64,000 nucleotides of DNA from Rhodanobacteraceae bacterium (GTDB lineage Bacteria; Pseudomonadota; Gammaproteobacteria; Xanthomonadales; Rhodanobacteraceae), in contig PLNP01000036.1 in the NCBI GenBank assembly GCA_003142815.1, positions 1 through 64,000 on the forward strand. The letters run 5' to 3'. The translations under genes and the position numbers were made by a program. Within the stretch, counting starts at the first letter, position 1. The number at the start of each line of letters is the position of its first letter. Shown in pieces: positions 22,697 to 31,673 of the stretch. The notes beneath the pieces are model-generated. The model searched no databases. It was not told the DNA's origin and saw only the letters and a program-made list of their open reading frames with translations.

Positions 22697-24124
22697 TCAC
22701 TCGACCTTGGGCACCGTCAGCGCGATGAATTGGGTTTGATCGTCGCGGCGGACCAGGAGCATGACCGATTCGCCGGGCTTGGCTGCCTTGATCGTCGCGT
22801 TGAACTCCCCAGCCGATTTCACCGGTTTGCGGCCGACCATCAGGATTACGTCGCCGGGGGCCAGTGCGGCGCGGCGCGCGGAGGCACCGACGATCTGGGT
22901 TACGACGACGCCTTCACCATTGGTAATGCCCAGCTGCTTGCGCTGGTCGGCGGTCAATTCGTCGATGACGATGCCGAGTGCATTGCCAGCGACCGCGGGC
23001 GTACCGCCGTGCGCGTTGGCCAGCGTTTCCTTGTCGGTCGGCAGTTTGCCAATCGTGACCGGAATGGTCAGTGTCTTGCCGTCGCGCCAGATCCTGAGGT
23101 CGGCCTTGCTGCCGGGTTTGCTCGATCCGACCAGCGGCGGCAGATCGGCCGAGGTCACGATGTCGTGGCCGGCGAAGCCGAGGATCACGTCGCCGAGTTG
23201 CACACCGGCCTTGTCGGCGCCGCTGCCCGGGGTGATCTTGTTGACCAGCGCACCACCGATGCGCGGCAGCCCGAGCGCCTGTGCGTTGGCCCGGTCAACG
23301 TTCTGGATCTGCACGCCGATCATGCCGCGACTGACACGTCCGCTGGTCTTGATCTGATCGACCGCATTCATCGCAATGTCGATCGGGATCGCGAATGACA
23401 CGCCCATGAACCCACCGGTGTTCGAGAAGATCTGCGAATTGATGCCGATGACCTGGCCGCTGAGATTGAACAACGGGCCGCCAGAGTTGCCGCGGTTGAT
23501 CGGTACGTCAGTCTGGATGAACGGCACGTACTGCTGGTCGGCGCCACCGAAATTGCGGCCGATCGCGCTGACGATACCGGCGGTCACCGAATGATCGAAA
23601 CCGAACGGCGAACCGATCGCAACCACCCACTGGCCGGCCTTGACACTCTTCGAATCACCGAGGCTGACCACCGGCAGATTGGTCGCGTTGATCTTGAGCA
23701 GCGCGATGTCGTATTGGGTATCGGTGCCGATGACTTTGGCATCGAGTTCGCGTCGATCCGAGAGACGCACAGTCACGGTATCAGCGCCTTCGACGACATG
23801 GTTGTTGGTCAGCACGTACCCGTCTGCCGAAACGATGAATCCCGAGCCCATCGAAATGCGGGTACCGCCGTCGCGTGGCTGCGGCATCGGCCCGAAGAAG
23901 CGACGGAAGATTTCGGGTACGTCCTGCTGGTTGTTCGGATCTTGAGCCGACGCCTGCGCGTCGGGATTACCAGTCGCCTGTACATTGACCACGGCCGGAC
24001 CGTACTTCTCGACCAGGCCGGTGAAATCGGGCAGATCCACCGCTCCCGCATTGGCGACGATGGCCACAAGCAACACCGGCGCAAAAAACCAGCGGGAGAG
24101 CTTCCCACTCCACATATTCGTCAT
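22697..24124 (-). CDS. mucD: Periplasmic serine endoprotease DegP/MucD
   Basis: The 475-residue Do-family protease has a signal peptide (1-28, ending IVANAGA) and a trypsin-like domain with catalytic His109 (LTNNHVV), Asp139 (TQYDIALL) and Ser214 (RGNSGGPL). Two PDZ domains follow (about 265-355 and 380-470). It degrades misfolded envelope proteins. In this order (rpoE-rseA-mucB-mucD) it is both a target and a feedback component of the sigma-E pathway. A repeat-containing gap of 250 bp separates it from mucB. Confidence 0.94.
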   Translation of the reverse strand: MTNMWSGKLSRWFFAPVLLVAIVANAGAVDLPDFTGLVEKYGPAVVNVQATGNPDAQASAQDPNNQQDVPEIFRRFFGPMPQPRDGGTRISMGSGFIVSADGYVLTNNHVVEGADTVTVRLSDRRELDAKVIGTDTQYDIALLKINATNLPVVSLGDSKSVKAGQWVVAIGSPFGFDHSVTAGIVSAIGRNFGGADQQYVPFIQTDVPINRGNSGGPLFNLSGQVIGINSQIFSNTGGFMGVSFAIPIDIAMNAVDQIKTSGRVSRGMIGVQIQNVDRANAQALGLPRIGGALVNKITPGSGADKAGVQLGDVILGFAGHDIVTSADLPPLVGSSKPGSKADLRIWRDGKTLTIPVTIGKLPTDKETLANAHGGTPAVAGNALGIVIDELTADQRKQLGITNGEGVVVTQIVGASARRAALAPGDVILMVGRKPVKSAGEFNATIKAAKPGESVMLLVRRDDQTQFIALTVPKVE

Positions 24125-24148
24125 GATGGCTACCTCGTCTTTTCCTTA

Positions 24149-24250
24149 TTGATCCGGCACTCAAATTGTTTGAGTGCCCTCTGCCTTCCCTCCCCTGTAC
24201 CAGCGGGAAAGGAAAGGGTGGGACTTGATTCGGTCGCACCGAATCAATAG
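24149..24250 (+). repeat. Dispersed repeat, copy A (mucD-mucB gap)
   Basis: The sequence runs from ccggCACTCAAATTGTTTGAGTG (a palindrome) through a cttccctcccct...gggaaagg...ggg palindromic segment to TTGATTCGG...CCGAATCAA. A second copy in the same orientation lies at 25412-25534, so the two direct repeats bracket mucB. The rest of the 24125-24374 gap shows no gene. Confidence 0.6.
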
Positions 24251-24374
24251 GCAGTCGTTCGATGCGATCGTCTGGCCGATGCCCCTTCGAACATGCGATT
24301 GGATGGGAACGGCCAATCAAAGTTCCAACATTGCGCGCGTCGCGGCTTCGCGTTTCAGGCGTGCTTCAGCGAAA

Positions 24375-25343
24375 TCACGGCGTCGCCGCCACGGCCTGCA
24401 CCGAACGCGCCATGCGTTCCAACGTCACGCGCGGAACATCGCCGAGCACGGTGACCTTCCAGGCGCCCATGTCGTGTGAATACACACTGAGCACGCCGCG
24501 CGCGGTCGCGCGATCGGGCGCGCCGGCAGCCTTCGCATCATGCGGTTCGATATAAACGGAGACATTGGCCAGACCATCCGAATACATCAGGTGCTCCGCC
24601 CCGCTCGGTTCCTGCACCGGGCGCTGCGCGCGCAGGAAGACGAAACCCGGGGGTGCGTCGGCCACGCGCCATTTGAGCGCGCCGGCGAGCGCGGTTTCCG
24701 CAGGCATAGCCATCATGCCGGTGTCGCCGCTGGCCACGAGGTCACTTTCCTTCGGCTTGGCGCCGATATCGAGCGCGACGAACATGAACTGCTCAAGGCT
24801 GCGCTGCGTGGCGTCCACCACCTCAGAGCGCAGCGGCAGGTGCGTCGCGTCCTCGAGCCAGAGGCGGTAACCGTAACGATACGTATCCCGCGGCGTGATC
24901 TCGACGATACGCGCGCGGTATCCAGCGACACGGTCTTCCTTGCCGACCCCGAGCGCGTAAAGCGTCGCGAACGACTGGCCGGAGACATCCGGTACTAGCG
25001 GCAGCAGATGCGCGGCGATGCGATTGGGTAACAGGACCGTCGGCACGCCGCTCTGCAAGCAAGTGATCGTGCCGCCGTCGCGTACGACCTCGCTGCGCAC
25101 GCCGCTCATGCTAACCAGTCGTTCGCGTTCGTCGCGGCCGCCGGCGTGAAAGATCCGCAACGCGTCGATGCGGCTATTGTGCTCGTAGATGAACGAACCT
25201 TGGTAATTGGCTTCGCGCACGGCTGCCGACATCTGCGCGAGCAAGTTGCGTGCTTCGTCCACCGGTTCCGCGAGCAACGGTCGCGTCGACGCGAACAGGA
25301 TCGATGCAGCGAGAATCGGATAAACACCGCGCCAGGAAATCAC
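24375..25343 (-). CDS. mucB: Sigma-E regulator MucB/RseB
   Basis: The 322-residue protein, taken from GTG 25343, has a signal-like N-terminus (PILAASILFASTRPLLAEP). The lipid-binding N-domain (LLAQMSAAVREANYQGSFIYEH) resembles LolA, and the C-terminal MucB/RseB domain (ALKWRVADAPPGF...LMYSDGLANVSVYIE...HDMGAWKVTVLGDVPR) contacts RseA. It shields RseA from protease attack until envelope stress. The start is uncertain: the frame stays open to 25568 but runs through a dispersed repeat. Confidence 0.88.
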   Translation of the reverse strand: MISWRGVYPILAASILFASTRPLLAEPVDEARNLLAQMSAAVREANYQGSFIYEHNSRIDALRIFHAGGRDERERLVSMSGVRSEVVRDGGTITCLQSGVPTVLLPNRIAAHLLPLVPDVSGQSFATLYALGVGKEDRVAGYRARIVEITPRDTYRYGYRLWLEDATHLPLRSEVVDATQRSLEQFMFVALDIGAKPKESDLVASGDTGMMAMPAETALAGALKWRVADAPPGFVFLRAQRPVQEPSGAEHLMYSDGLANVSVYIEPHDAKAAGAPDRATARGVLSVYSHDMGAWKVTVLGDVPRVTLERMARSVQAVAATP

Positions 25344-25411
25344 GCCGTGCCGGCCGCGATGTGGCCCCGCGCTGCAAGCAGGCGCGCGCACGGCGTTCGC
25401 GGACCGGGTCT

Positions 25412-25534
25412 TATTGCTTCGGCACTCAAATAGTTTGAGTGGCTTCTGCTTTCCCTCTCCTGCGCTAGCGCGGGAGGGCAAGGGTGGGGGATTGATTCGG
25501 TCGATTGGAATCTGGATTCGTTCCGAATCAACAG
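25412..25534 (+). repeat. Dispersed repeat, copy B (mucB-rseA junction)
   Basis: It matches copy A at 24149-24250: CACTCAAATAGTTTGAGTG palindrome, tttccctctcc...gggagggcaagggtgggg, then TTGATTCGG...CCGAATCAA. It separates the mucB start from the rseA stop by about 230 bp, although these genes are usually adjacent. It may affect mucB translation. Confidence 0.6.
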
Positions 25535-25574
25535 GACAATCAGACAACGCGCAAACAAGCCTGCGCACGGGTGA

Positions 25575-26231
25575 TCAACGATTCTGGGGAACCGGTTGCG
25601 CCGGCTGCGCCGTGCCTTCCCGCTGCGGCGTACCGAGCAGGACATATGGCACGAAATTCGACTGCCCCGCGGCCCCAACCGCCTGGTAATGACGGATCAG
25701 GTAAGACTGCATGCGCGGATCCATCGCCGCCGCTTCAACCAGATCGGTGCCGAAGCTGGCCGGTGCTGTTTCGACCGGCGCATTTGGTGCCAGCAATGGC
25801 GGTCGGAATGTGCTGGGTGCACGCGTGGTCGCAACCGTCGCGGCGCCAATCGCAGTACCTGCCGCTGTCGTGACGCGCGCGAACGATGCGCCCGGCGCGA
25901 CATCAGGGTCCAGCGCGGGGCGGGTCAGCACGAGCGCGGCTACCGCGACCGATGCTGCAATCGCGCCACCGGCGCCCCAGCGAAGCCATACGTGGGTACC
26001 GCGCATATGCAAGACTGGCTCCAGATTGAGCCGCGCCATCACCGCATCGGCGAAACCGGACGAAAGCACGAGTTCCTGGCGGCGGATCGTCTGGCGCGCC
26101 ACGTGATAGCGCGCCCAGCGCAGCGGGAGTTCCGAATCGGTCGCCAGACGTTTCAGCAGAAAGCGGGTCTGGTCGCGTTCCAGTTCACCGTCCATCAATG
26201 CCGAAAGCTGTTCGTGGATCTGCTGGTTCAT
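25575..26231 (-). CDS. rseA: Sigma-E anti-sigma factor RseA
   Basis: The 218-residue protein has a cytoplasmic RseA N-domain (MNQQIHEQLSALMDGELERDQTRFLLKRL, LRWARYHVARQTI), one membrane helix (about 86-103, GAGGAIAASVAVAALVL) and a periplasmic tail with PRMQSYLIRHYQAVG near residue 172. It holds RpoE inactive at the membrane. It lies 6 bp downstream of rpoE. Confidence 0.93.
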   Translation of the reverse strand: MNQQIHEQLSALMDGELERDQTRFLLKRLATDSELPLRWARYHVARQTIRRQELVLSSGFADAVMARLNLEPVLHMRGTHVWLRWGAGGAIAASVAVAALVLTRPALDPDVAPGASFARVTTAAGTAIGAATVATTRAPSTFRPPLLAPNAPVETAPASFGTDLVEAAAMDPRMQSYLIRHYQAVGAAGQSNFVPYVLLGTPQREGTAQPAQPVPQNR

Positions 26232-26237
26232 GGCGTC

Positions 26238-26828
26238 CTATTTCTCCGACAACAGCGGGCGTAATTGTTCATCGATCGCCGCGCGGGCGCGGAAGATGCG
26301 AGACCTGACCGTACCGATCGGGCAGTTCATCGTTTCCGCAATCTCTTCGTAGCTGAGTCCATCCACTTCACGCAATGTAATGGCGACCTTGAGTTCCTCT
26401 GGCAACTGTTCGACCGTGGCGAACACAGTTCGTTCAATTTCCTGGCGCATGAGTTCGCGCTCAGGGGTCGCCGACTCGTGCAAGCGCGAGGCGCCATCGA
26501 ACTGCACCGCATCCTCGACCGCGATGTCCTCGGTCGGTGGGCGCCGGGCCTGCGACACAAGATGGTTCTTTGCGGTGTTGATCGCGATCTTGTAGATCCA
26601 GGTGTAGAACTGGGCGTCGCCGCGGAACGATCCGATCGCGCGATACGCGCGCACGAAAGTCTCCTGCGCAACGTCCTGGCACTCGCTCCAGTCGTTGATG
26701 TAGCGGGAAATGACACTGACCAGCTTGTGCTGGTACTTCCTGACCAATAGGTCGAATGCACGCTTGTCGCCGTTTTGGACACGCTCGACCAGCGCCTGAT
26801 CCACGTCGCTTTCGCCCATCCGGGCCAT
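26238..26828 (-). CDS. rpoE: RNA polymerase sigma factor RpoE (AlgU-like)
   Basis: The 196-residue ECF sigma factor has region 2 AFDLLVRKYQHKLVSVISRYINDWSECQDVAQETFVRAYRAI and TWIYKIAINTAKNHLV, and region 4 LPEELKVAITLREVDGLSYEEIAETMNCPIGTVRSRIFRAR. Its sequence and the following rseA-mucB-mucD genes identify it as sigma-E. The GGGAGA ribosome site abuts the ATG at 26828 but is well spaced for the ATG at 26819 (MGESDVDQALV), which is the more likely start. Confidence 0.95.
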   Translation of the reverse strand: MARMGESDVDQALVERVQNGDKRAFDLLVRKYQHKLVSVISRYINDWSECQDVAQETFVRAYRAIGSFRGDAQFYTWIYKIAINTAKNHLVSQARRPPTEDIAVEDAVQFDGASRLHESATPERELMRQEIERTVFATVEQLPEELKVAITLREVDGLSYEEIAETMNCPIGTVRSRIFRARAAIDEQLRPLLSEK

Positions 26829-26957
26829 TCTCCCTGTTTGCCGGCACGATCAGACATGCAGCCTAGACCGTAGCTGATCCAAATAGTTTCGTAGGCCGGC
26901 TTGGCGCCGGTTGTTCCGTCAAATCGCAGTTGAAGATGGGGCCGCCGCGACAGGTGA

Positions 26958-27660
26958 TCAAGCTTGCGCCGCAGGCGACTCCGCCACGCTGCCGAGCAGA
27001 CGTGCGCGTTCGGCCAGAAGATTCTCGAAGCTCGCTGCCGGCAGGGGGCGACAGAACAGGAATCCCTGCAGGACCTCGCAGCCCTCTCCGCGCGGGAAAT
27101 CCAGATGCTGCTCGATCTCGACGCCTTCCGCAACGACCTCGCGGTTGAGGTCGTGCGCCATCGAGATGGTCGCGCGGACGATGGCCTCGTCGTCGGGATC
27201 GACGCCGATATTGCGCACGAACGCCTGGTCGATCTTGATCCGGTCTGCCGGAAACCGCTTGATGCAGTCGAGCGACGACTGCCCGGTGCCAAAGTCGTCG
27301 ATCGAGATGCGGCAGCCGAGCCCGCGCAAGCCGTGCAGCGTTTCGAGTAGGTTCGGAATCGATTTGACGCTGATGCTCTCGGTGACTTCGAGATCGAGCA
27401 GACGCGGGTCGAGGCCGGTCTCCTTCAATACCGCGTCGACGATCTGGACCAGGCTCGGCTGTCGCAACTGCAGCGGTGAGAGGTTGCCGCCGATGCGCAG
27501 CGGCAAGTCGAACATGACTTGCCAGCGACGCGCGTCCCGGCATGCCGCGCGCAAGATCCATTCACCCATCGAGATGATCAGCCCCGATTCCTCGGCGAGC
27601 GGGATGAAGAAACCGAGTGCGCATCTGGGCGAGTGTCTCGCCGACATTCGCGGTTTCCAG
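26958..27660 (-). pseudogene. N-terminally truncated EAL-domain (c-di-GMP phosphodiesterase) remnant
   Basis: Most of an EAL domain is readable: FIPLAEESGLIISMGEWILR, GGNLSPLQLRQPSLVQIV, LDLEVTES, ISIDDFGTGQSSL, FPADRIKIDQAFVRNI and VVAEGVEIEQHLDF. The N-terminal strand with the EALxR metal-binding motif is absent, and the sequence before LGFFIPL does not match the family. A different frame (about 27562-27798) precedes it, suggesting deletion and frameshift. The protein should lack phosphodiesterase activity. It could be expressed as a fragment, but no ribosome site is obvious. Confidence 0.75.
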
Positions 27661-27824
27661 AACGGCCAGGTGCCGAGGTGACTGCACGATGCGGTCGAGC
27701 AGTTTCCGGGTGACCGGCAGCTCGACTTTCCTCTCCCCCACTCGCCCCTCCCGGTAGCCGCATTGACCCGGCGTACAGCTTGCCGGGATTATAGCCATCT
27801 CCCCGCAGCTTCCCGGAGCCCGTC

Positions 27825-29879
27825 ATGTTTGAAGGTCTGCGTTTCCAACACTGGCAATCCGCCCGCGACGAGGACGGCATCCTGGTGCTGACTCTCGATC
27901 GCGCCGGCAGTTCGGTGAACGCGCTTTCCCGCGCCGTGCTCGATGAACTTTCCGAGATCGTAGAACGCCTCTCGTTCGAGCCGCCGAAGGGTATCGTGAT
28001 TCGATCGGGCAAAACCGCCGGCTTCATCGTCGGCGCCGACATCAAGGAATTCGAGAGCTTCGAGAGGAACGGCACGGTGCAGGATGCGCTCGAGAACGGA
28101 CAGCGCGTATTCCAGAAACTCACGCGCCTGCCCTGTCCAACCGTCGCTGCAATCCACGGCGTCTGTATGGGCGGCGGTACCGAACTGGCGCTCGCGTGCC
28201 GCTATCGCGTCGCCTCGCGCGATCCCTCGACGCGGATCGCGTTGCCCGAGGTCAAACTCGGCATCTTCCCGGGCTGGGGCGGCAGCGCGCGCCTGCCGCG
28301 CCTGATCGGCGCGCCAGCCGCGCTCGAACTCATGCTGTCCGGTCGAAGCGCCTCCGCGGAAAATGCGAAGGCGCTCGGCCTTGTCGACAGCCTGACTTCA
28401 CCGGAACTGCTGGTCGACGCCGCGAAGGATCTGATCCGCCATCCTCACGCACGCGCATTCACGCAGCGCGCGACCGCGTGGGCGACGAACATCTGGCCGG
28501 CGCGGCAGATCCTCGCACCGATCGTGGTCAAGCAGACCGCGGCGAAGGTGCGCAAGGACCAGTACCCGGCACCGTTCGCCTTGATCGAAACCTGGCGCCG
28601 CGGCGGATCGAGCATCACGCAGCGCCTGAAGCTGGAGGCGCGCGCGGTTGCAAAACTCGCGACGACCTCGACCGCACGCAACCTGATCCGCGTGTTCTTC
28701 CTGCAGGAGCGGCTGAAGTCGCTCGGCAGCGGCGCCGAGCACGGCATCAGGCACATTCACGTGGTCGGCGCCGGTGTGATGGGTGGCGACATCGCGGCTT
28801 GGTGCGCGCTGCGCGGCTTCGAGGTGACTCTGCAGGATCGCGAGATGAAGTACGTGCAGCCCGCGCTGAATCGCGCAAGGGAGCTGTTCGCGAAGAAGCT
28901 GAAGACCGTCGACCGCATCGATCCGGCGCTGGCACGCCTGAAGGCCGATGTCGAAGGCGCCGGTATCGCCGACGCGGATCTCTTGATCGAAGCGATCTTC
29001 GAGAATCTCGAGGCGAAGCAGGCGCTGTACCGCGAGACCGAGCCATCGCTGAAAACCGACGCGCTGCTCGCGACCAACACCTCGAGCATTCCACTCAACG
29101 AACTGCGTACGGCGGTGCAGAAGCCGGGCCGCTTCCTCGGCCTGCACTACTTCAATCCCGTCGCGCTGATGCCGCTGATCGAGATCGTGCGCCACGACCA
29201 GCTCGACGCCGCAACCGAGAAACGCGCGCTCGCGTTCTGCAAGGCGATCGACAAGCTGCCGGTGCCGGTCGCCGGCACGCCGGGCTTCCTGGTCAACCGC
29301 ATCCTGATGCCGTACCTGCTCGAAGCCGCACGTGCGTACAGCGAGGGCATCCCCGGACCGGTTATCGACAAGGCCGCGAAGAAATTCGGCATGCCGATGG
29401 GCCCGATAGAACTGATCGACACGGTCGGCCTCGACGTCGCCGCCTCGGTCAGCGAAGAACTCGGACCGTTCCTCGGCCTTGACATCCCACCCGGCCTGGG
29501 TGAGCTCGTCAAAAGCGGCAAGCACGGCAAGAAGGACGGCGAAGGTTTCTACACCTGGGAAAACGGCAAGCCGAAGAAACCCAAGGTCGACCCGAATTAC
29601 CGCGCGCCCGATGATCTCGAAGATCGTCTGATCCTTCCACTGCTCAACGAAGCAGTCGCCTGCCTCCACGACAAGGTCGTCGACGACGCCGATCTGCTCG
29701 ACGCCGGCATGATCTTCGGCGCCGGCTTCGCGCCGTTCCGCGGTGGCCCGATCCAGCATGTCCGTGACACCGGCGTGGATCTGCTGAAAGCAAAGCTGGA
29801 AGCGCTCGCGCAACGCTACGGCGATCGCTTCAAGGCACGGCCAGGCTGGGACAACGCCACCCTCAAGGCCGGCGCGTAG
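27825..29879 (+). CDS. Fatty-acid oxidation multifunctional enzyme (FadB/FadJ-like)
   Basis: The 684-residue fusion has an N-terminal enoyl-CoA hydratase domain (1-200; GADIKEFESF, GVCMGGGTELALACRYRVA, PEVKLGIFPGWGG) with the two catalytic Glu-type positions. The NAD-dependent 3-hydroxyacyl-CoA dehydrogenase domain follows (IHVVGAGVMGGDIAAWCALRG from about 305; NTSSIPLNEL; GLHYFNPVALMPLIEIV; GFLVNRILMPYL). It carries out steps two and three of beta-oxidation. No thiolase gene is adjacent. It is divergent from the EAL remnant. Confidence 0.93.
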   Translation: MFEGLRFQHWQSARDEDGILVLTLDRAGSSVNALSRAVLDELSEIVERLSFEPPKGIVIRSGKTAGFIVGADIKEFESFERNGTVQDALENGQRVFQKLTRLPCPTVAAIHGVCMGGGTELALACRYRVASRDPSTRIALPEVKLGIFPGWGGSARLPRLIGAPAALELMLSGRSASAENAKALGLVDSLTSPELLVDAAKDLIRHPHARAFTQRATAWATNIWPARQILAPIVVKQTAAKVRKDQYPAPFALIETWRRGGSSITQRLKLEARAVAKLATTSTARNLIRVFFLQERLKSLGSGAEHGIRHIHVVGAGVMGGDIAAWCALRGFEVTLQDREMKYVQPALNRARELFAKKLKTVDRIDPALARLKADVEGAGIADADLLIEAIFENLEAKQALYRETEPSLKTDALLATNTSSIPLNELRTAVQKPGRFLGLHYFNPVALMPLIEIVRHDQLDAATEKRALAFCKAIDKLPVPVAGTPGFLVNRILMPYLLEAARAYSEGIPGPVIDKAAKKFGMPMGPIELIDTVGLDVAASVSEELGPFLGLDIPPGLGELVKSGKHGKKDGEGFYTWENGKPKKPKVDPNYRAPDDLEDRLILPLLNEAVACLHDKVVDDADLLDAGMIFGAGFAPFRGGPIQHVRDTGVDLLKAKLEALAQRYGDRFKARPGWDNATLKAGA

Positions 29880-30032
29880 GCTGCTGGAAAGCGCATGGCG
29901 TAAGCCGCCATCCAAAGCATCGCGGTGTGGACCCCTCTCGGCAGCCCGGGCGACACCGCGAAGCGCCGTGCGGGTCGGGGCCTGTCTAGGAGCGCCGGAA
30001 GGCGCGATGCGTTCGGAGAGCCGAAGCGAGCA
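29880..30032. repeat. Short intergenic repeat region between fadB-like gene and phoU
   Basis: The convergent gap contains taggagcgccggaaggcgcgatgcg and agagccgaagcgagcatcactcgcgtga, G+C-rich inverted motifs like those of pseudomonad/xanthomonad REP sequences. These may serve as a two-way transcription end. No gene is seen. Confidence 0.35.
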
Positions 30033-30743
30033 TCACTCGCGTGACGCGTCGCTTTTTGCCAGCCCCGAGTGCCGCACGTCCTTGCCACGCACGAGATACA
30101 GCACGAATTCGCAGAGGTTCTTGCAGCGATCGCCGATGCGCTCGATCGAACGCGCGCACCAGAGCCGATCGAGCTCGACCGGAATCTGCTCCGGCGATTC
30201 CTGCATGCGCGCGACCAGCACCCTGGACAGGTCGCGATAGGTCGCATCGAGGCGGCGGTCGCGGTGCATGACATCCAGTGCGAGATGCTCGTCGAGCCGC
30301 GCGAACGCATCGAGCGCGCCGCGCAGCATGCCGCGCGCATGGCCGCCGAGTTCGGCCAGCGCAGCGGTGATGTCGGAGCCTCCCTCCTCGCCAACCAGAC
30401 CTTCTGCGATCCGCGCGATTCGCTTGGCCTCGTCGCCGATGCGTTCGAGGTCGGCCAGCATCTTCATCACCGCAAGCACAAGCCGAAGATCCGACGCCGC
30501 AGGTTGACGCCGCGCAAGGATGAACGCGCAGCGCTCGTCGATCGCAAGCTCGGCCGCGTTGATCTGCTGCTCGCGGTCGGCAATCACCTTGCCCGCAGCC
30601 GCGTCGCGGCCGACCAACACGTGCAGCGCCGCAGCGATCTGTTCCTCGACCAGGCCGCCCATCGCCAGCACCTGGCGACGCACATCCTCGATCTCGCTGT
30701 TGAACTGGCGGGAAATGTGTTGGGAAAGGTGAAGGCGATCCAT
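30033..30743 (-). CDS. phoU: Phosphate signalling protein PhoU
   Basis: The 236-residue all-helical protein has two PhoU repeats: HISRQFNSEIEDVRRQVLAMGGLVEEQI...VIADREQQINAAELAIDERC, then ERIGDEAKRIARIA and LWCARSIERIGDRCKNLCEFVLYLVRG. It links the PstSCAB transporter to the PhoR-PhoB system. The start is ATG 30743; upstream in-frame sequence is repeat. It is the last gene of the pstC-pstA-pstB-phoU order. Confidence 0.94.
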   Translation of the reverse strand: MDRLHLSQHISRQFNSEIEDVRRQVLAMGGLVEEQIAAALHVLVGRDAAAGKVIADREQQINAAELAIDERCAFILARRQPAASDLRLVLAVMKMLADLERIGDEAKRIARIAEGLVGEEGGSDITAALAELGGHARGMLRGALDAFARLDEHLALDVMHRDRRLDATYRDLSRVLVARMQESPEQIPVELDRLWCARSIERIGDRCKNLCEFVLYLVRGKDVRHSGLAKSDASRE

Positions 30744-30781
30744 GGGGTCGGGAATCGGGAATCGGGAATAGCCTACAACCC

Positions 30782-30815
30782 ATTCGTCGTTCCGGCTTTC
30801 ACCGGAACGACGAAT
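30782..30815. repeat. 14-bp-stem REP-like hairpin between pstB and phoU
   Basis: ATTCGTCGTTCCGG (30782-30795) pairs exactly with 30802-30815 around a ctttca loop. Just beside it (30748-30768) lies a short tandem of gggaatc heptamers. It may act as an mRNA-stabilising or attenuating element lowering phoU relative to pstB. Confidence 0.6.
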
Positions 30816-30849
30816 GCCCACGTATCCGCACATTCGTCAGCGATCGATC

Positions 30850-31668
30850 TCACCCATACCGCCCGGTGATGAAATCCTCGGTCCGCCGCTCACGCGGATT
30901 CGTGAACAACGCGTCGGTGTCACCGAACTCGATCAGGCAGCCTTGATGCATGAACGCGGTGAAATCGGACACGCGCGCGGCCTGTTGCATGTTGTGGGTG
31001 ACCAGCAGCAGGGTATAGCGCTGTGCGAGTTCGTGCAGCAGTTCCTCGAAACGCAACGTTGACACCGGATCGAGCGCGGAGGCCGGTTCGTCCAGCATCA
31101 GGATCTCCGGCTCCACCGCGAGCGCGCGCGCGATGACGAGGCGCTGCTGCTGGCCGAGCGACAGACTGAACGCGCTGTCGTCGAGCCGCGCCGCGACCTC
31201 GTCCCACAGCGTCGCCGACTTCAGCGCCGCCTCGATGCGCTCGTCGAGTTCACGGCGGTGCCGGATGCCGAGCAGGCGCAACCCATACGCCACGTTGTCG
31301 TGGATCGACAGCGGAAACGGGTTCGGACGCTGGAACACCATGCCGATGCGCCGGCGCAGGTCGTGCACCAGCGTGTCCTTCGCGTAGGCGTCGGTGTCGC
31401 CAATCAGCACGCGCCCGTCGACTCGGCACTCCGCGATCTCATCGTTGAGGCGATTGAGACAGCGCAGCAGGCTCGACTTGCCGCAACCGCTCGGCCCGAT
31501 CAAGGCGGTGATGCGCCGCGCCGGGATGGCGAGATCCACCCGGTCGAGTGCCTGGCGCGCGCCATACCAGAGCGACAAGTCTTCGGTCCGCAATGCGGTA
31601 TCCGCGTTCTCTGCGGATCCGGCCGGTGCGATCGATGAGGACGGAAATTCGGGGATGCTGCTCAACAT
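30850..31668 (-). CDS. pstB: Phosphate ABC transporter ATPase PstB
   Basis: The 272-residue ATPase has Walker [11 protein letters not shown]-loop [25 protein letters not shown] (a PstB hallmark), signature LSLGQQQR (the usual G at position 3 replaced by L-S-L-G), Walker [13 protein letters not shown] and H-loop [14 protein letters not shown]. It energises phosphate uptake through PstCA. The start is ATG 31668, 5 bp after the pstA stop; the much longer open frame upstream lies antisense-free within pstA and is not coding. Confidence 0.94.
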   Translation of the reverse strand: MLSSIPEFPSSSIAPAGSAENADTALRTEDLSLWYGARQALDRVDLAIPARRITALIGPSGCGKSSLLRCLNRLNDEIAECRVDGRVLIGDTDAYAKDTLVHDLRRRIGMVFQRPNPFPLSIHDNVAYGLRLLGIRHRRELDERIEAALKSATLWDEVAARLDDSAFSLSLGQQQRLVIARALAVEPEILMLDEPASALDPVSTLRFEELLHELAQRYTLLLVTHNMQQAARVSDFTAFMHQGCLIEFGDTDALFTNPRERRTEDFITGRYG

Positions 31669-31673
31669 CGATC

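Noticed and set aside
23967-24320. Alternative minus-strand frame upstream of mucD
   Set aside because: It passes through the dispersed repeat and overlaps the mucD signal peptide in another frame; no support.
27562-27798. 78-codon minus-strand frame (TRKLLDRIVQSPRHLAVLETANVGETLAQMRTR)
   Set aside because: It could be a fragment of the gene lost before the EAL relic, but I could not identify a family, so it is noted only with that pseudogene.
28398-29915. Minus-strand open frame of 505 codons
   Set aside because: Antisense to the FadB/FadJ-like gene; no motif or ribosome site.
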